Shown here piece after piece: positions 8,264-16,767 of a stretch of 64,000 nt of DNA. Source of the DNA: DASRDR01 sp963812945 [NCBI: uncultured Candidatus Rokubacteria bacterium] (GTDB lineage Bacteria > Methylomirabilota > Methylomirabilia > Rokubacteriales); NCBI GenBank assembly GCA_963812945.1, contig CAWEXD010000012.1, forward strand, positions 372,001 to 436,000, given 5' to 3'. The position numbers and the translations under genes were made by a program. Position 1 is the stretch's first letter; each line of letters opens with the position of its first letter. The notes under the pieces were generated by a model. The model was not told the DNA's origin and did no database searches. It was given only the letters and a program-made list of their open reading frames with translations.

Positions 8264-8554
8264 TCAGGCGATCCGCTCGGTCCGGGCGACGTCGAGCGGG
8301 TGGTCGATCAGCGGCTGCACGCGCTCGAGGAAGCGCACCGTGTGCGGCAGCTCGGCGTGACGCTCGAACGCCGCCTCGTCCTTCCAGCGCGAATGGATGT
8401 AGAAGAGCTGCGGGTCACGGATCGACCGGAAGTGGTGAATGCCCAGACAGCCCGGCTCCTCCCGCGTGGGCGCGAGGCCATCACCCATCACGTCCGCGAC
8501 CGCGGCCTCGTGGCCCGGGCGGGCGTGAAAGCGCGCGAAGACGTAGAGCTCCAT
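8264..8554 (-). CDS. Antibiotic biosynthesis monooxygenase (ABM) domain protein
   Basis: 96-residue single-domain ABM protein (dimeric alpha/beta barrel; putative quinol monooxygenase type like YgiN). It starts MELYVFARFHARPGHEA and shows the family hallmarks EEPGCLGIHHFRS, FYIHSRWKDEAAFERHAELP and HTVRFLERV. YgiN-like members oxidise quinols or reactive carbonyl/aromatic intermediates without cofactor. It follows the DUF1579 gene by 17 bp and precedes the NIPSNAP gene by 24 bp, all on the same strand. Confidence 0.88.
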   Translation of the reverse strand: MELYVFARFHARPGHEAAVADVMGDGLAPTREEPGCLGIHHFRSIRDPQLFYIHSRWKDEAAFERHAELPHTVRFLERVQPLIDHPLDVARTERIA

Positions 8555-8571
8555 GTCTTTCTATGACCCCG

Positions 8572-9084
8572 TCACGCCTGCCGCGTGAAATCCATGATCC
8601 AGTTCGTCTCCCATGTGCGCCCGCCATCCGGCGAGAACGCCTGCTCCCAGTGGCACGAGGCCGGCGTGATGTCCGACCAGAGGTACCGGACGAGCACGCC
8701 CTGGCCCTCGTGGAGCTCGTGGCTGAAGAACTCTCCCCGCCCGTCGCGGAAGGCCCCGACCATGGGCTGGTCCAGGATCCCCTTCGCGCCGTTGGCCCAG
8801 TAGAGCCGCCACTGGCGAGACGCCGGCTCGTAGAGCCTGAGCGTCGTGCCCCGGAGCGGCCCCGACGGGGTGTCGGCCTCGAGCTCGTCGACGTTGGCCC
8901 GTCCGTCCCAGAGGGGGCGCGCCGCCACCGTGCCCTCGAACTCCTCCCACGCGTCGCACCCCTTGAGCCGCTGCTCGAGCCGCCGATGGCGGACGGCCCA
9001 GCGGCCCATGAAGAAGTCGAAGTCTCGCTCGCCATCTCGCCTCGGCGCGGGGACGTGCTCGCGGGTCGCCACGGGCGCACTCAC
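8572..9084 (-). CDS. DUF1579 family protein
   Basis: 170-residue lipocalin-like protein of the DUF1579 type. The diagnostic start is DFDFFMGRWAVRHRRLEQ, followed by GTTLRLYEPASRQWRLYW and a late GRTWETNWIMDFTR strand. The GTG at 9084 overlaps the stop of the upstream membrane protein gene (GTGA), which decides the start and implies translational coupling. Function of the family is unknown; a small hydrophobic ligand in the barrel is possible. No signal peptide is visible. Confidence 0.82.
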   Translation of the reverse strand: MSAPVATREHVPAPRRDGERDFDFFMGRWAVRHRRLEQRLKGCDAWEEFEGTVAARPLWDGRANVDELEADTPSGPLRGTTLRLYEPASRQWRLYWANGAKGILDQPMVGAFRDGRGEFFSHELHEGQGVLVRYLWSDITPASCHWEQAFSPDGGRTWETNWIMDFTRQA

Positions 9085-9470
9085 GCCGCTCTCGCGCGCC
9101 GCGCCGGCCACGGCCTCGGCGCCGGCGCCGGCGGGGCCGGCTCCTGCGGGGACAGGACGATCTCGTAGCGTTCGGGCCCGATGCGCCCGAGCGTCCGGTG
9201 CAGCACCGTCAGGATGCGCGCGACGACGAGGGGCCGCCCGAGCGGCACGGCGACCTTCACGCGCCACGTTCCCAGGCGCCGCTCGACGACCGGCGCGACG
9301 ATGACCCCGACCTCGTCCGCGAGCGCATCGGTGAGCCGCGCCTGGCGCGCGGTCGCCGCCAGCGCGCGGCGGTCGCGCCAGCCGGCCAGCGCGAGCAGCC
9401 CGCCCACGAGCAGGAGCGGGGAAAGCCAGAAGAGGAGTCCCGTGAGGACGACGAGCAGCTGGGTGATCAT
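9081..9470 (-). CDS. Small membrane-anchored protein of unknown function
   Basis: 129-residue protein with one strong N-terminal membrane segment (TQLLVVLTGLLFWLSPLLLV, then GGLLALAG) followed by a soluble alpha/beta-looking part with GVIVAPVVERRLGTWRVKVA and a proline/arginine-rich tail. The ATG is well supported by a GGAGG site six bases upstream. I do not recognise the family. It heads the four-gene minus-strand run (membrane protein, DUF1579, ABM, NIPSNAP) and faces the divergent MocR regulator, so it could be under that regulator's control. Confidence 0.68.
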   Translation of the reverse strand: MITQLLVVLTGLLFWLSPLLLVGGLLALAGWRDRRALAATARQARLTDALADEVGVIVAPVVERRLGTWRVKVAVPLGRPLVVARILTVLHRTLGRIGPERYEIVLSPQEPAPPAPAPRPWPARRARAA

Positions 9471-9693
9471 GTCCGCCTCCGTATCCGGCGCCGCCTCGGC
9501 GGCGCCCGTGGTCCGTCTCGCACCCTCATTGTTCCAGCGAGGCTCACCGGCGTGGAGAGCCAGTTCGTGGAAATGCGATAAGACCACTTGGCGCGCGGCA
9601 GGCCGGCGAGGGCCGCCCTCCCCGGGGCGCGCCGCTGGTATCATCTGGTCAGCCAATCCCGGCACCCTTCATACAGCCACCTGAGGGCCGCGA

Positions 9694-11178
9694 ATGGGCA
9701 CCTGGCCGGCCACGAACCTCCTGATCCGCCTGGATCCCCGCGCCCGCGGCGCGCTCCAGCAGCAGATCTACGCCGGCATTCGACGGGCGATCCTGGACGG
9801 GGTGGTCGCACCGGGGACGCGCCTCCCCTCCTCGCGCGCGGTGGCCGGGGATCTCGGCGTGTCCCGCACGACCGCCGTGCTGGCGCTGGAGCAGCTCCTG
9901 GCCGAGGGGTACCTCGCCACGCGCCGGGGCTCGGGCACCTTCGTGGCGCAGGACCTCCCGGACGACCTCCCGCAAGGGCGCGCGGCGCGGCCGGCCCGAA
10001 GCCCCCGCCATCCGCCGCTGTCGCGCCGGGGCGCGGCCCTGGCCGCGACGCCGACGGGCGGCCAGCGGCTCGCGGGTCCGCCCCGGCCGTTTCGCATCGG
10101 GACGCCCGGGGTGGACCTCTTCCCCGTCCGGCTGTGGGCGCAGCTCGTCACGCGCCGCGTCCGCGCCATCACCGCGGCCCAGCTCGACTACGGCGAGTCG
10201 GGCGGCATTCGCGTCCTGCGCGAGGCCATCGCCGCTCACATCCGGATCGCCCGCGGCACCGAGTGCGACGCGGACCAGGTCGTGGTCGTGGCGGGCGCGC
10301 AGCAGGGCCTGGACCTCGCGTGCCGCCTCCTGCTCGACCCGGGGGACCGGGCGTGGATGGAGGATCCCGGCTACCCGGGCGCCCGCAGCGCGCTCGTCGG
10401 CGCCGGGGCCCGCATCCTCCCGGTGCGCGTCGACGCCGAGGGCCTGGACGTCGAGGCGGGGGTGCGGGGCGCCGGCGACGCGCGCCTGGTCTACGTGACG
10501 CCGTCGCACCAGTACCCGCTCGGAGTCCCGATGAGCCTGCCGCGGCGGCTCGCCCTCTTGAAGTGGGCGAGCCGCTCGCGGGCGTGGGTCGTCGAGGACG
10601 ACTACGACAGCGAGTTCCGGTACGGGGCCCGGCCCATCCCGTGCCTCCACGGCCTCGACGTCGACGGCCGGGTGATCTACGTCGGCAGCTTCAGCAAGAC
10701 GCTCTTCCCCGCCCTGCGCCTGGGCTTCGTGATCGTGCCGGCCGATCTCCAGGACCGGCTGGTCGCCGCGCGCGCCGCAGCCGACCAGCATCCGCCCGTG
10801 CTCGATCAGACCGTCCTGGCCGACTTCATCGCCGAGGGCCACTTCGCGCGCCACATCCGCCGGATGCGGGAGAGGTACCGCGAGCGCCTGGAGGCGGTGA
10901 CCGCGGCGGCGAAGCGCTTCTGCCAGGGCAGGCTCCGGCTGCGCCCGGTCCAGACCGGCCTTCACGTGGTGGCCGACCTCGACGGCGCCGACGCCGTCGC
11001 CGTGTCCCGCGAGGCGGCGGCTCGCGGCGTGGAGGTCGCGCCGCTCTCCGCCTACTACGCCCGGCGCGCACGCGCGGCCAACGCGCTCGTCCTCGGGTTC
11101 GCCGTGGCGCGCCCCGAAGCGGCGAGCCGCGCGATGGAGCGGGTGGCGGCCGCGATCGAGGCGGCGCGGCGGACCTGA
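9694..11178 (+). CDS. MocR/PdxR-family transcriptional regulator with aminotransferase domain
   Basis: 494-residue GntR-superfamily regulator fused to a fold-type-I aminotransferase. The winged helix spans about residues 8-88 (LQQQIYAGIRRAILDGVVAP, LPSSRAVAGDLGVSRTTAV, GSGTFVAQ). The aminotransferase domain (about 130-490) has the PLP lysine K335 in YVGSFSKTLFPALRLGF and the pyridine-binding aspartate in EDDYDSEFRYG. These proteins sense pyridoxal phosphate or amino compounds and often control divergent genes; the 220-bp divergent region with the membrane-protein/DUF1579/ABM/NIPSNAP run fits. No pdxS/pdxT genes are present, so a PdxR role is not shown. Confidence 0.9.
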   Translation: MGTWPATNLLIRLDPRARGALQQQIYAGIRRAILDGVVAPGTRLPSSRAVAGDLGVSRTTAVLALEQLLAEGYLATRRGSGTFVAQDLPDDLPQGRAARPARSPRHPPLSRRGAALAATPTGGQRLAGPPRPFRIGTPGVDLFPVRLWAQLVTRRVRAITAAQLDYGESGGIRVLREAIAAHIRIARGTECDADQVVVVAGAQQGLDLACRLLLDPGDRAWMEDPGYPGARSALVGAGARILPVRVDAEGLDVEAGVRGAGDARLVYVTPSHQYPLGVPMSLPRRLALLKWASRSRAWVVEDDYDSEFRYGARPIPCLHGLDVDGRVIYVGSFSKTLFPALRLGFVIVPADLQDRLVAARAAADQHPPVLDQTVLADFIAEGHFARHIRRMRERYRERLEAVTAAAKRFCQGRLRLRPVQTGLHVVADLDGADAVAVSREAAARGVEVAPLSAYYARRARAANALVLGFAVARPEAASRAMERVAAAIEAARRT

Positions 11179-11332
11179 TCGGCAAGAGCGTGCGCCCGCG
11201 TCTCGGCCCCTCGGCCGTGATGTCGCGAAACGCGGAACGGGCGTGGCTCCCGAACTTCTTGACCGGGGGTCAGCGAGGACGTAGCGTGCTCGGCCAAGCG
11301 CTCCCGCGAGCCCGACGGACACTGGGGAAATC

Positions 11333-11659
11333 GTGAACAGCCGGCGGATGGCGTCTAGCCAGCCGTCCTGCCCGGGTTTCCGGGCCGGGATCGCTCTGCT
11401 GCTGGCGGCGGGGACGGCGGCGGCGCACACGGCCCCGGCCCCCTACGACGAGCTTCTCGCCAAGGCCGCGCGCCAGGGCTCTCTCCGGGTGATCGTGGAG
11501 GTGCGGCCCGACGGACCGGCTCCCCCTACGCGCGAGGCGATCGCCCAGGCCCAGGCCGTGTCGGCGGACGCGCTGCGGCGCCTCGCCGGCTCCTTGTTCG
11601 TCGCCAGCATCCGCGAGGACATGGTGCTGCGCCCGCAAGGGACTCCAGCCTCGCCATGA
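11333..11659 (+). pseudogene. N-terminal remnant of a subtilisin-like (S8) protease
   Basis: 108-residue open frame with a signal peptide (FRAGIALLLAAGTAAAHT) then a stretch (YDELLAKAARQGSLRVIVEV, with IAQAQAVSADALRRLAG) that resembles the propeptide start of secreted S8 peptidases. The frame then ends after SIREDMVLRPQGTPASP, and no catalytic Asp/His/Ser domain follows before the GT2 gene 100 bp on. GTG start with a GGGGAAATC leader. The best reading is a truncated remnant; a stand-alone inhibitor-I9-like protein is possible but less likely. Family assignment is from recall and tentative. Confidence 0.45.
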
Positions 11660-11821
11660 GGATCCGCGGCTCGCAGTCGGCGCGGGCCTGACCGCCTGCG
11701 GAGCCTCGAAAAGACCGGTCCGCCTTGACTCGCGCTCCGCGAGCGGGCGAAGATGACCGCCGGGATCCGCGAATGCCTGCCGATCCGGAGCATCCATGCC
11801 TGTCGCGCTGAACCGCGCTCG

Positions 11822-12838
11822 GTGACCGTCCCGCCCGCGCCGCGGCTCAGCGTCGTGATGCCGGTGTACAACGCCGGCCCCTACCTCGACGCGAGCATCG
11901 AGAGCGTGCTCGCCCAGACCTTCACCGACTTCGAGCTGGTCGTCCTGGACGACGCATCGACTGACGGGTCCGCCGGCCAGCTCCGGGACTGGGCCAAGCG
12001 CGATCCGCGGATCCGGCTCGTCGAGAGCCCGACCCGGCTCGGCATGGCGCGGAGCTCCGACCGCGTCGTCCGGGAATCGCGGGCCCCGGTGTGCGCCCGG
12101 ATGGACGCGGACGACGTCTCGTGCCCCGCGCGGCTCGCGACCGAGTGGGACGTCCTGGAAGCCAATCCGGACGCGATCCTGGTGGGCACGCTCTGGGAAG
12201 GGATCGACGCGAGCGGACGGCTCGTGCGGCCCCGGGACCGCTGGCGGCTGACGCGGCGGTCGTCCTTCTCCCCCTTCCCCCACGGCTCGATCATGTTCCG
12301 CCGGGAGGCCTTCGAGGCCGTCGGCGGCTATCGCGCGGGCTGCGACTACTGGGAGGACCTCGACCTGTACTTCCGGATGGCGACGCGCGGGCGGATCCTG
12401 GTCGTCCCCGCGCCGCTCTATCGTTATCGGTTCCACGACGCGTCCACGCTCGGCGGCGCCATCCGGCCGGGCGAGGCGCGCGCCGCCGAGCTGATGATCC
12501 GGTGCCTCGCCGTCCGCCGGGCGGGCGGCGACTACACGCCGCTCCTGACGCGGGCCGCCGAGGCCGGCGGGCGACTGGCGCTGAGTCCCGCGACGCTCTA
12601 CCTCCTGGCGGCGCGTCGGCTCTGGGCCGGCCAGGCTCCGGGCATCGTGCGCCACCTCGGCGCCGTGCGTCCAGCCTGGCCGAGTTCCCTCTGGCTGGGC
12701 CTGCTCGTCCTGGCGACCGCCGGCGAGCTCGCGCCTCGGCCGGTGCGCGCGGCGCTGGCCGCGTTCATCCGGCTGCGCGACGCGCGCGCGAGCGCCCGCG
12801 TCCCGGACGAAAGGCCTGTCGAGTGGCGATTCGAGTAG
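11822..12838 (+). CDS. Glycosyltransferase family 2
   Basis: About 338-residue GT-A enzyme. The nucleotide-sugar site begins LSVVMPVYNAGPYLDASIES with VVLDDASTDGS, and the metal-binding DXD is CARMDADDVS. Acceptor-side features include GSIMFRREAFEAVGGYR and YWEDLDLYFRMATRG with the ED general-base motif. The C-terminus has a hydrophobic segment (LWLGLLVLATAGEL), suggesting membrane association. I prefer the GTG at 11822 because it places the Rossmann strand at the usual distance; an ATG at 11753 in the same frame adds an untypical leader. Its 3' end overlaps the next gene by 16 bp, starting a three-gene glycan operon. Confidence 0.87.
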   Translation: MTVPPAPRLSVVMPVYNAGPYLDASIESVLAQTFTDFELVVLDDASTDGSAGQLRDWAKRDPRIRLVESPTRLGMARSSDRVVRESRAPVCARMDADDVSCPARLATEWDVLEANPDAILVGTLWEGIDASGRLVRPRDRWRLTRRSSFSPFPHGSIMFRREAFEAVGGYRAGCDYWEDLDLYFRMATRGRILVVPAPLYRYRFHDASTLGGAIRPGEARAAELMIRCLAVRRAGGDYTPLLTRAAEAGGRLALSPATLYLLAARRLWAGQAPGIVRHLGAVRPAWPSSLWLGLLVLATAGELAPRPVRAALAAFIRLRDARASARVPDERPVEWRFE

Positions 12839-13842
12839 TCGTCCTCGGGCTCGGGCGACGGGGCCGCGAGTGGATCCGCGTGCTCCGCGCCGCGCCGGGG
12901 TTCGAGCTGGCCGGCGCCGTCGAGTCCGATTCCGAGGTCCGGCGCGCCGCGGTGGCCACCCTCGGGCTGCCCGACGGGCTCTGCCATGCCGAGCTCGACG
13001 CCGCGGTCGAGGCCGGGCGCCCGCAGGCCGCGATCGTGGCGACCTCCATCGACCGCCACGTCGAGCCCTGCCGGGCCGCGCTCGCGCGAGGCCTGGCCGT
13101 CCTGGTCGAGAAGCCGTTCACGCTCGCCCTCGCCGATGCCCGCCGGCTGGTCGCCGAGGCCCAGGCGCGCGGCCTGCCGCTGATGGTCGGCCAGAACTAC
13201 CGGTACATGCGGATGCCCCGAACGCTCCGGCGGCTGTTCGGCAGCGGGGAGCTCGGCCGGATCGGCCTGATCGCCGCCGGCACCTATCGGGCCCAGAAGG
13301 AGGTCGCGCGGGCGCTCGCGACGCTGCCGGACAGCGTGCTGTGGGAGATCGCCGTCCACCACCTCGACGTCCTGCGCTACGCGATGGGCCAGCCGGCCGT
13401 CGGCGTCCTCGCCCAGCGCTTCGCCCTGCCCTGGAGCGCGGCGCCGCCGGGCGCCGGCATCCAGCTCCTGCTCGAGTTCGACGGCGGCGCCCGGGCCTCG
13501 TACGGGGCGAGCTACGACTCGCGCGGGCACGAGTTCTTCGAGCGCGGCCAAGAATTCTACCTCCGCGCCGCGACCGACCGGGGGACGCTCCACGTCTTCC
13601 ACCGCTGGGTGGTCTGGTGCGAGAAGGGGCGGTATCCCCGTCTCGTTCGCCGCGGCCCGCGGCCCGAGGTCGAGGAGATGACGCTGCTCCGGCAGCTCGC
13701 CCGGGCGATCACGGACGGAGTGGAGCCCGAGTGCAGCGGGCGGGACAATCTGCAGACCGTGGCGCTCCTCGAGGCCTGCGCCCGCTCCGCGACGGCCGGT
13801 CGACGGATCAATCCCCAGGATCTCCTCGATGAGCCGCTCTGA
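12823..13842 (+). CDS. Gfo/Idh/MocA family NAD(P)-dependent oxidoreductase
   Basis: 339-residue sugar/cyclitol dehydrogenase-like protein. The Rossmann start is IRVVVLGLGRRGREWIRVL, the cofactor-side signature is VLVEKPFTLAL (the EKP lysine is catalytic in this family), and the C-terminal sheet domain has WEIAVHHLDVLRYAMG with the conserved HHLD. GTG start, lying within the end of the GT2 gene. The 3' end overlaps the following hydrolase by 14 bp. In glycan clusters these enzymes typically oxidise or epimerise a nucleotide-activated sugar. Substrate not identifiable. Confidence 0.88.
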   Translation: MAIRVVVLGLGRRGREWIRVLRAAPGFELAGAVESDSEVRRAAVATLGLPDGLCHAELDAAVEAGRPQAAIVATSIDRHVEPCRAALARGLAVLVEKPFTLALADARRLVAEAQARGLPLMVGQNYRYMRMPRTLRRLFGSGELGRIGLIAAGTYRAQKEVARALATLPDSVLWEIAVHHLDVLRYAMGQPAVGVLAQRFALPWSAAPPGAGIQLLLEFDGGARASYGASYDSRGHEFFERGQEFYLRAATDRGTLHVFHRWVVWCEKGRYPRLVRRGPRPEVEEMTLLRQLARAITDGVEPECSGRDNLQTVALLEACARSATAGRRINPQDLLDEPL

Positions 13843-15331
13843 CGGCCCGGGGCTGGTCGCGATCGGCATCGACGCGGCCGAGCCGACGCTCGTGCGGAGC
13901 CTCGTCGAGCGCGGCGACCTGCCGGTCCTCCACGGCCTTCTGGCGGAGGGCGTCTGGGGCCGGGTCGTCTCCCCGGCGCCGATCGGCAGCGCCGCCATCT
14001 GGCCGACCTTCCAGACCGGGCACGGCCCGGCCCGGCACGGGCTCTACGGCGAGTGGGCGTGGCAGCCCGACGCCATGCGCCTCAAGCGTCCGTCGTACGA
14101 GCACCTCGAGCCCTTCTGGCGGCTCGACGCCAGCCGTGGCCGGCGCGTCACCGTCGTCGACGTTCCATTCGCCGCCCGCCTCGGCATTCCGGGGTGCGTC
14201 GAGGTGTTCGACTGGGGCTCGCACGACCTTCCCGGCGGGCGCCTCCACGTCGCCCCGCGCGATCTCGAGCCGCTGGTCGCCGAGGCGGGGGGCGTGCATC
14301 CCTTCGTCGCCGGGCACGTCACCGCGACGGGACCCCAGGACCGGACGGGTCTGGACAGCGTGGTCGCCGGCTGCCTGGCGGGAGTGGAGCAGCGAGGCCG
14401 CCTGGCCGGCCGGCTCCTCGCCGAGACGGCGCCCGACCTCCTGCTCGTGGTGTTCCCGGAGCTCCACCGGGCCGGCCATGTCCTGTGGCACGCGGTCGAC
14501 TCGCCCCCCGGCCCGGCAGGCGGAGACGGCGCCGCAGCCGCGCGGGGCCTGCCGGACCTGCTGGCCGCGATCGACCGCGAGATCGGTCGCCTCCGCGACC
14601 TCGCGGGGCCGGAGGCGGCGATGGTCGTGTTCTCGCTCCACGGGATGCGGCCGGCGCGCGGGATCCCGACGATCCTCGCTCCGCTCCTGGAGGCCCACGG
14701 CTTCGCGGTCCGGCGGCGGTGGCGCGATCAATCGCTGGCCGAGCGCGCGGCCGGCGCGCTCACCCTGGTCAAGCGGGCCGTGCCTGCCCCGGTCAAGCGC
14801 CTCTACCACCGCTCGATGCCCCCCGCGATGACCGGCATGCTGACGCAGCCGTCCATGCCGGTGCCGGCCTACGACTGGGGCCGGACGACCGCGTTCGCCC
14901 TGCCGACCGACCAGCATGGCTGGGTCCGGGTGAACCTTCGGGGGCGCGAGGCGCAGGGGAGCGTCGCGCCCGCCGGGTACGACGACCTCTGCCGGCGCCT
15001 CGAGGCGATGCTCCGCGGCGCGCGGCTCGCGGACGGGCGGCCGCTCGTGCGCGCCGTGGTCCGGACGGCGGACGACGGCGCGACGGCGGCAGCCTCGCTC
15101 CTGCCGGATCTGGTCGTCCACTGGGACGACGCGACCTTCGTGTCGCCCGTCCGCGTGGCGGCCCCGCGCGTCGCGGCCCCGAACATCGGGCTCCAGTTCA
15201 CGGGACAGCACGCCCCGCAGGGCTTCTACCTGCTGCGGCCCCGGCGCGGCCGGCCGACGCCCGACGGGGCGACCGTGCCGGCGGAGCGGCTCCAGCACCT
15301 CTTCCGCGACGCCGCCGGCTGGCTCGACTGA
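13829..15331 (+). CDS. Alkaline-phosphatase-superfamily hydrolase (type I phosphodiesterase/NPP-like)
   Basis: 500-residue protein of the AP superfamily. It has an N-terminal metal aspartate in LVAIGIDAAEPT, a nucleophile region SAAIWPTFQTGHGPARHGLYG, a second metal segment PELHRAGHVLWH, and a late GLQFTGQHAPQGFYLL. The usual DHG motif appears as FSLHGMRP, with Leu replacing the metal Asp, a substitution seen in some uncharacterised members; activity and metal use may be altered. It closes the GT2-oxidoreductase-hydrolase operon, suggesting phosphate or phosphodiester removal from a glycan. It may equally be a phosphoglycerol-type transferase. Confidence 0.8.
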   Translation: MSRSDGPGLVAIGIDAAEPTLVRSLVERGDLPVLHGLLAEGVWGRVVSPAPIGSAAIWPTFQTGHGPARHGLYGEWAWQPDAMRLKRPSYEHLEPFWRLDASRGRRVTVVDVPFAARLGIPGCVEVFDWGSHDLPGGRLHVAPRDLEPLVAEAGGVHPFVAGHVTATGPQDRTGLDSVVAGCLAGVEQRGRLAGRLLAETAPDLLLVVFPELHRAGHVLWHAVDSPPGPAGGDGAAAARGLPDLLAAIDREIGRLRDLAGPEAAMVVFSLHGMRPARGIPTILAPLLEAHGFAVRRRWRDQSLAERAAGALTLVKRAVPAPVKRLYHRSMPPAMTGMLTQPSMPVPAYDWGRTTAFALPTDQHGWVRVNLRGREAQGSVAPAGYDDLCRRLEAMLRGARLADGRPLVRAVVRTADDGATAAASLLPDLVVHWDDATFVSPVRVAAPRVAAPNIGLQFTGQHAPQGFYLLRPRRGRPTPDGATVPAERLQHLFRDAAGWLD

Positions 15332-15356
15332 GCGGGGGCCTGCGCGCGGCCCTCAG
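15328..15356. terminator. Hairpin spanning the convergent ends of the AP-like hydrolase and paaK
   Basis: CTGAG (15328-15332) and GGCC (15337-15340) pair with GGCC (15348-15351) and CTCAG (15352-15356). Both stop codons (TGA on plus; TGA on minus from TCA) sit in the paired arms. GC-rich and without T-runs, so a bidirectional stop is inferred. Confidence 0.35.
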
Positions 15357-16669
15357 CCCCGTCCCGTCCCGCCCTCCGCCCTGAGGTCGAGGACCCGCTT
15401 GGCCTTGCCCGCGCTCCGCTCGATCGTCTTCGGCGCGACGAGGCTCACGTCCGCCGACACGCCGAGGGAATCGAGGAGCCGCCGCCGGACGCGCGCGGTG
15501 ACGGCGCCGACGGCGGCGTCGCCGCCCGCCATCACCGCCGACTGCCCTTCCACGCGCACCTCGAGCGTGTCGAGGGTGTGTTCGCGCCGCACCACGAGGA
15601 GGTAGTGCGGCGCGAGCTCCGGGATCTGGAGCAGCGCGTGCTCGACCTGGGAGGGGTACACGTTGACCCCGCGGATGATGAGCATGTCGTCGGAGCGCCC
15701 CACGATGCGGCCGAGCCGCACCAGCGTGCGCCCGCACCGGCACGGAGCCGGATCGACGGTGGTGAGGTCGCGGGTGCGGTAGCGGATGAGCGGCATCCCC
15801 TGCTTGGAGAGCGTCGTGAACACGAGCTCGCCGGTCGTCCCGGCCGGCACCGGTTCGAGCGTGTCCGGATCGACCACCTCGGGCAGGAAGTGGTCCTCGG
15901 CGACGTGCATGCCCCGGCGCTCGGGGCACTCGACGGCGACACCGGGGCCGGTCACCTCCGACAGCCCGTAGATGTTGAGCGCCATGAGGCGGAGATGGGT
16001 CTGGATCGCGTCGCGCATCGCCTCCGTCCACGGCTCCGCGCCGAAGAAGCCGACCCGGAGCCGGAGATCCGCCGGGCGAATGCCGGCCTCCTCGATCGCC
16101 TCCGCCAGGTGCAACGCGTACGACGGCGTGCAGCAGAGGACCGTGGTCCCGAGGTCCTGGAGGGAAACGAGCTGGCGCTCGGTGAAGCCGCCGGACATCG
16201 GGATGACCGCGGCGCCCACGGACTCCGCGCCGTAGTGAAAGCCGAGGCCTCCCGTGAACAGGCCGTACCCGTAGGCGTTCTGCACGACGTCCCCCGGCCG
16301 GACGCCGCCGGCCCGGAGCGTCCGGCCCATCACCTCGGTCCAGACGTCCAGGTCGCCGCGCGTGTACGCGACGACGGTCGGCTTGCCCGTGGTCCCGGAG
16401 GAGGCGTGGATGCGCACCACCTGGTCCATCGGGACGGCGAGGAGTCCGAAGGGGTACGTATCGCGAAAGTCGGCCTTGGTGGTGAACGGCAGCCGCCGGA
16501 GGTCGCCGAGCGTCCGGATACTGTCCGCCGTGACGCCCGCGGCCGCCAGCCGGTCCCGGTGGAGCGGCACGCGCGCGGCTCGCGCCACCAGGGCGCGCAA
16601 TCGCTCGAGCTGGAGGTGCTCGAGGTCGGCGCGCGGCAGCGTCTCGACGGCCATCGTCAGGTCACTCAT
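15353..16669 (-). CDS. paaK: Phenylacetate-CoA ligase family adenylate-forming enzyme
   Basis: 438-residue acyl/aryl-CoA ligase of the PaaK type. The phosphate-binding loop is IHASSGTTGKPTVVAYT (about 87-103), then DVVQNAYGYGLFTGGLGFHYG, the PaaK-specific aromatic region, IYGLSEVTGPGVAVEC (adenine site), and GRSDDMLIIRGVNVYPSQVE, the C-terminal hinge; the arm lysine lies in KAKRVLD. Full length for the family. It activates phenylacetate or another aryl acid with ATP and CoA. No paaABCDE ring-epoxidase genes are in the window, so it may serve a different aryl acid. It is transcribed alone, convergent with the glycan operon. Confidence 0.9.
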   Translation of the reverse strand: MSDLTMAVETLPRADLEHLQLERLRALVARAARVPLHRDRLAAAGVTADSIRTLGDLRRLPFTTKADFRDTYPFGLLAVPMDQVVRIHASSGTTGKPTVVAYTRGDLDVWTEVMGRTLRAGGVRPGDVVQNAYGYGLFTGGLGFHYGAESVGAAVIPMSGGFTERQLVSLQDLGTTVLCCTPSYALHLAEAIEEAGIRPADLRLRVGFFGAEPWTEAMRDAIQTHLRLMALNIYGLSEVTGPGVAVECPERRGMHVAEDHFLPEVVDPDTLEPVPAGTTGELVFTTLSKQGMPLIRYRTRDLTTVDPAPCRCGRTLVRLGRIVGRSDDMLIIRGVNVYPSQVEHALLQIPELAPHYLLVVRREHTLDTLEVRVEGQSAVMAGGDAAVGAVTARVRRRLLDSLGVSADVSLVAPKTIERSAGKAKRVLDLRAEGGTGRG

Positions 16670-16767
16670 GGCCAGCCTCCTCCCGAGGCGCTGGTCGACG
16701 CGCGAGCCGGAGCCCGATGGGCGTCGGACGTGGGGCCGGCCCCGCGCGCGTCATTCTGCCACGGTCG

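Noticed and set aside
13808-15298. A long minus-strand frame opposite the AP-like hydrolase.
   Set aside because: The plus-strand frame has signatures and overlaps the preceding gene normally; the antisense frame has none.
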